Assembly: GCA_913054115.1 (NCBI GenBank)
Contig: CAJXIS010000144.1
Coordinates: 1-6,101, forward strand
Origin: an uncultured Acidimicrobiaceae bacterium
Lineage (GTDB): Bacteria; Actinomycetota; Acidimicrobiia; Acidimicrobiales; MedAcidi-G1
Reading direction: 5' to 3'
Length of the DNA stretch: 6,101 nucleotides
Shown here: positions 5,035-6,101 of the stretch, piece by piece
Position numbering within the stretch: position 1 is the stretch's first letter
How the letters are laid out: each line of letters begins with the position of its first letter
Notes under the pieces: model-generated
Told to the model about the DNA's origin: nothing
Seen by the model: the letters and a program-made list of their open reading frames with translations, nothing else
The model's database searches: none
Translations under genes and position numbers: made by a program

Positions 5035-5967
5035 ATGATCGTCGGGATCGACGTCGGGGGCACCAACGCCCGGGCGCTGTTGGTCGATCCCTCGACCGGC
5101 AGCGTGCACGGCAGGGGTCGAGCCTCGAGCGGCGGCGACGGACCGGCGCTGGTGCGCAGCATCGTCGGCCTGGTCGACGACCTGCGTGGCGGGGAAACGG
5201 TCGATGCCGTCGGACTCGGCATCGCCGGGCTCGCCGACCGGACCGGGACCCTGCGCTACTCCCCCAACCTCCCCGACCTGCTCGGGTATCCGATCGGCCC
5301 CGAACTCGAGGAGGCAGTCGGCGTGCCGGTCACCGTCGGCAACGACGCCACGATGGCCACGCTCGCCGAGGCCCGCCTCGGCGCCGGCCGGGGCAGCGAC
5401 CACTTCGGCCTCGTCACCCTCGGGACCGGCATCGGGACCGGGTTCGTGCTGGGCGGCCGCCTGCTCGAGGGAGCCAACGGCTTCGCCGGCGAGTCGGGCC
5501 ACGCGGTCATCGACGCCCACGGCCCCACACACATCACAGGGCAACAGGGCCCGTGGGAGTACTTCGCCTCCGGCTCGGCACTGGGCCGCATGGGTCGCGA
5601 GGCCGCAGCGGCTGGCCGCTTCGACCGGGGCCTCGACCTGGCGGCCTCGGCCGACGGGATCACCGGCCACCACGTGGCTGCGGCACTCGCCGAGGGCGAC
5701 GCCGACGCCGCGTCGGTCTTCGACGGCTTCTGCAGAGAGGTCGCCCGCGGCGTCGCCAACCTGGTGCTGATCCTCGACCTCGGGCGCATGGTCATCGGTG
5801 GTGGCCTCACCGGCATCGGCGAGCCATTGAGGTCGGGCATCGACGGCCACCTGGGCGATCAGTTGCCGGGCGCCGAGTATCGGCCGGCCGTCGAGGTCCG
5901 ATTGGCTGAGTTGGGAGACGACGCCGGAGCCCTGGGCGCCGCCCTGATCGCCGCCGACCGCAACTGA
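5035..5967 (+). CDS. ROK-family sugar kinase (glucokinase-like) lacking the zinc cysteines
   Basis: This 310-residue cytoplasmic protein has the ROK kinase layout, so it probably phosphorylates a hexose such as glucose, or an amino sugar, with ATP or polyphosphate. The phosphate-binding motif is IDVGGTNARALLVD (5-18). GLGIAGLAD (60-68) and YSPNLPDLLGYPI (75-87) follow. The catalytic Asp is Asp104 in VTVGNDATMATLAEARLGAG, then LGTGIGTGFVLGG (129-141) and the sugar-binding ExGH (Glu153-His156). Near the C-terminus are MVIGGGLTGIGEPL (252-265) and DDAGALGAA (295-303). Oddly, the ROK zinc motif CxCGxxGCxE reads HITGQQGPWE (166-175): all three Cys are replaced while the Gly and Glu framework and the following FASGSALGRMGRE remain. 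ATG 5035 is chosen because it starts exactly at the conserved N-terminus; the open frame back to 4774 is Arg-rich shadow of the DUF1330 gene. True substrate is unknown. Confidence 0.88.
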   Translation: MIVGIDVGGTNARALLVDPSTGSVHGRGRASSGGDGPALVRSIVGLVDDLRGGETVDAVGLGIAGLADRTGTLRYSPNLPDLLGYPIGPELEEAVGVPVTVGNDATMATLAEARLGAGRGSDHFGLVTLGTGIGTGFVLGGRLLEGANGFAGESGHAVIDAHGPTHITGQQGPWEYFASGSALGRMGREAAAAGRFDRGLDLAASADGITGHHVAAALAEGDADAASVFDGFCREVARGVANLVLILDLGRMVIGGGLTGIGEPLRSGIDGHLGDQLPGAEYRPAVEVRLAELGDDAGALGAALIAADRN

Positions 5968-6023
5968 ACCAACTGACGACGACCCCGCCATCGGACAACC
6001 ACCATTCAAGACGCCGCTTCGGT

Positions 6024-6101
6024 CTATTCGGCCTTGAGCCCCATCATCAGGCGACCCACCCGCATGGCCGTCGCTTCGCTCCGGGGGAGTTGATCCATGA
6101 T
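6024..6101 (-). CDS. 3' end of a convergent minus-strand gene, unknown product
   Basis: On the minus strand 25 codons run in from the right edge and stop at TAG (6026-6024). The encoded C-terminus includes LPRSEATAMRVGRLMMGLKA and ends in Glu. The mix of residues and GC-ending codons looks like real coding sequence, but it is too short to assign a family. It faces the ROK kinase, with a 56-nt gap (5968-6023) in which I see no convincing terminator. Confidence 0.45.
   Translation of the reverse strand: MMDQLPRSEATAMRVGRLMMGLKAE

Noticed and set aside
3768..5222. Long minus-strand open frame (484 codons) opposite phnE2, DUF1330 and the ROK start
   Set aside because: It spans several well-supported plus-strand genes and their gaps, and its product is Arg/Gly/Asp-rich without domains.
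4675..6009. Minus-strand open frame (444 codons) opposite the ROK kinase
   Set aside because: It is antisense to a clear kinase with all core motifs; the composition is that of a GC-bias shadow.
6009..6025. Small hairpin AGAC/GTCT between the convergent ROK and minus-strand genes
   Set aside because: The 4-bp stem competes with a 3-bp CCG/CGG pairing and is not stable enough to support a terminator.

Overview
The window looks like a piece of a high-GC actinobacterial chromosome. GC-ending codons dominate every gene, GTG starts are used, and several genes have an actinobacterial-type leaderless layout in which a TANNNT -10 hexamer sits 6-8 nt before the start codon. The style fits Acidimicrobiia (marine or soil), but that placement is inference and no marker gene confirms it.

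Layout. Positions 1-303 (minus strand) hold the N-terminus of an EamA/DMT-type membrane transporter running off the left edge; its frame seems to degrade near the edge. Positions 319-927 hold a headless fragment with about two fibronectin type III domains and no signal peptide. Positions 928-1054 are a regulatory gap with a 10-bp palindrome, a possible promoter and a ribosome binding site. Positions 1055-4694 hold a complete phosphonate/phosphite-type ABC importer: phnD (lipoprotein binding protein), phnC (ATPase) and two phnE-type permeases. phnC overlaps phnE1 by 4 bp and phnE1 is 1 nt from phnE2. A strong hairpin and a candidate leaderless promoter separate phnD from phnC. Positions 4725-4999 hold a DUF1330-family gene broken by a frameshift. 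Positions 5035-5967 hold a ROK-family sugar kinase. The last 78 bases are the 3' end of a convergent minus-strand gene.

Function. PhnD would capture a phosphonate, phosphite or related oxyanion outside the membrane, PhnE1/PhnE2 form the channel and PhnC drives transport. No C-P lyase, phosphonatase or phosphite dehydrogenase gene is visible, so the substrate cannot be fixed from this window. The DUF1330 gene may be the distal member of the operon (30-nt gap, strong Shine-Dalgarno). The ROK kinase seems to be a separate transcription unit.

Novelty. I see no wholly new system. The points most worth a second look are the hairpin plus internal promoter splitting phnD from phnCEE, the loss of all three zinc-binding cysteines in the ROK kinase, the two-cysteine insert in PhnD, and the cluster of broken or headless genes around an intact transporter operon. 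That last point is either real gene decay or sequence/assembly error.
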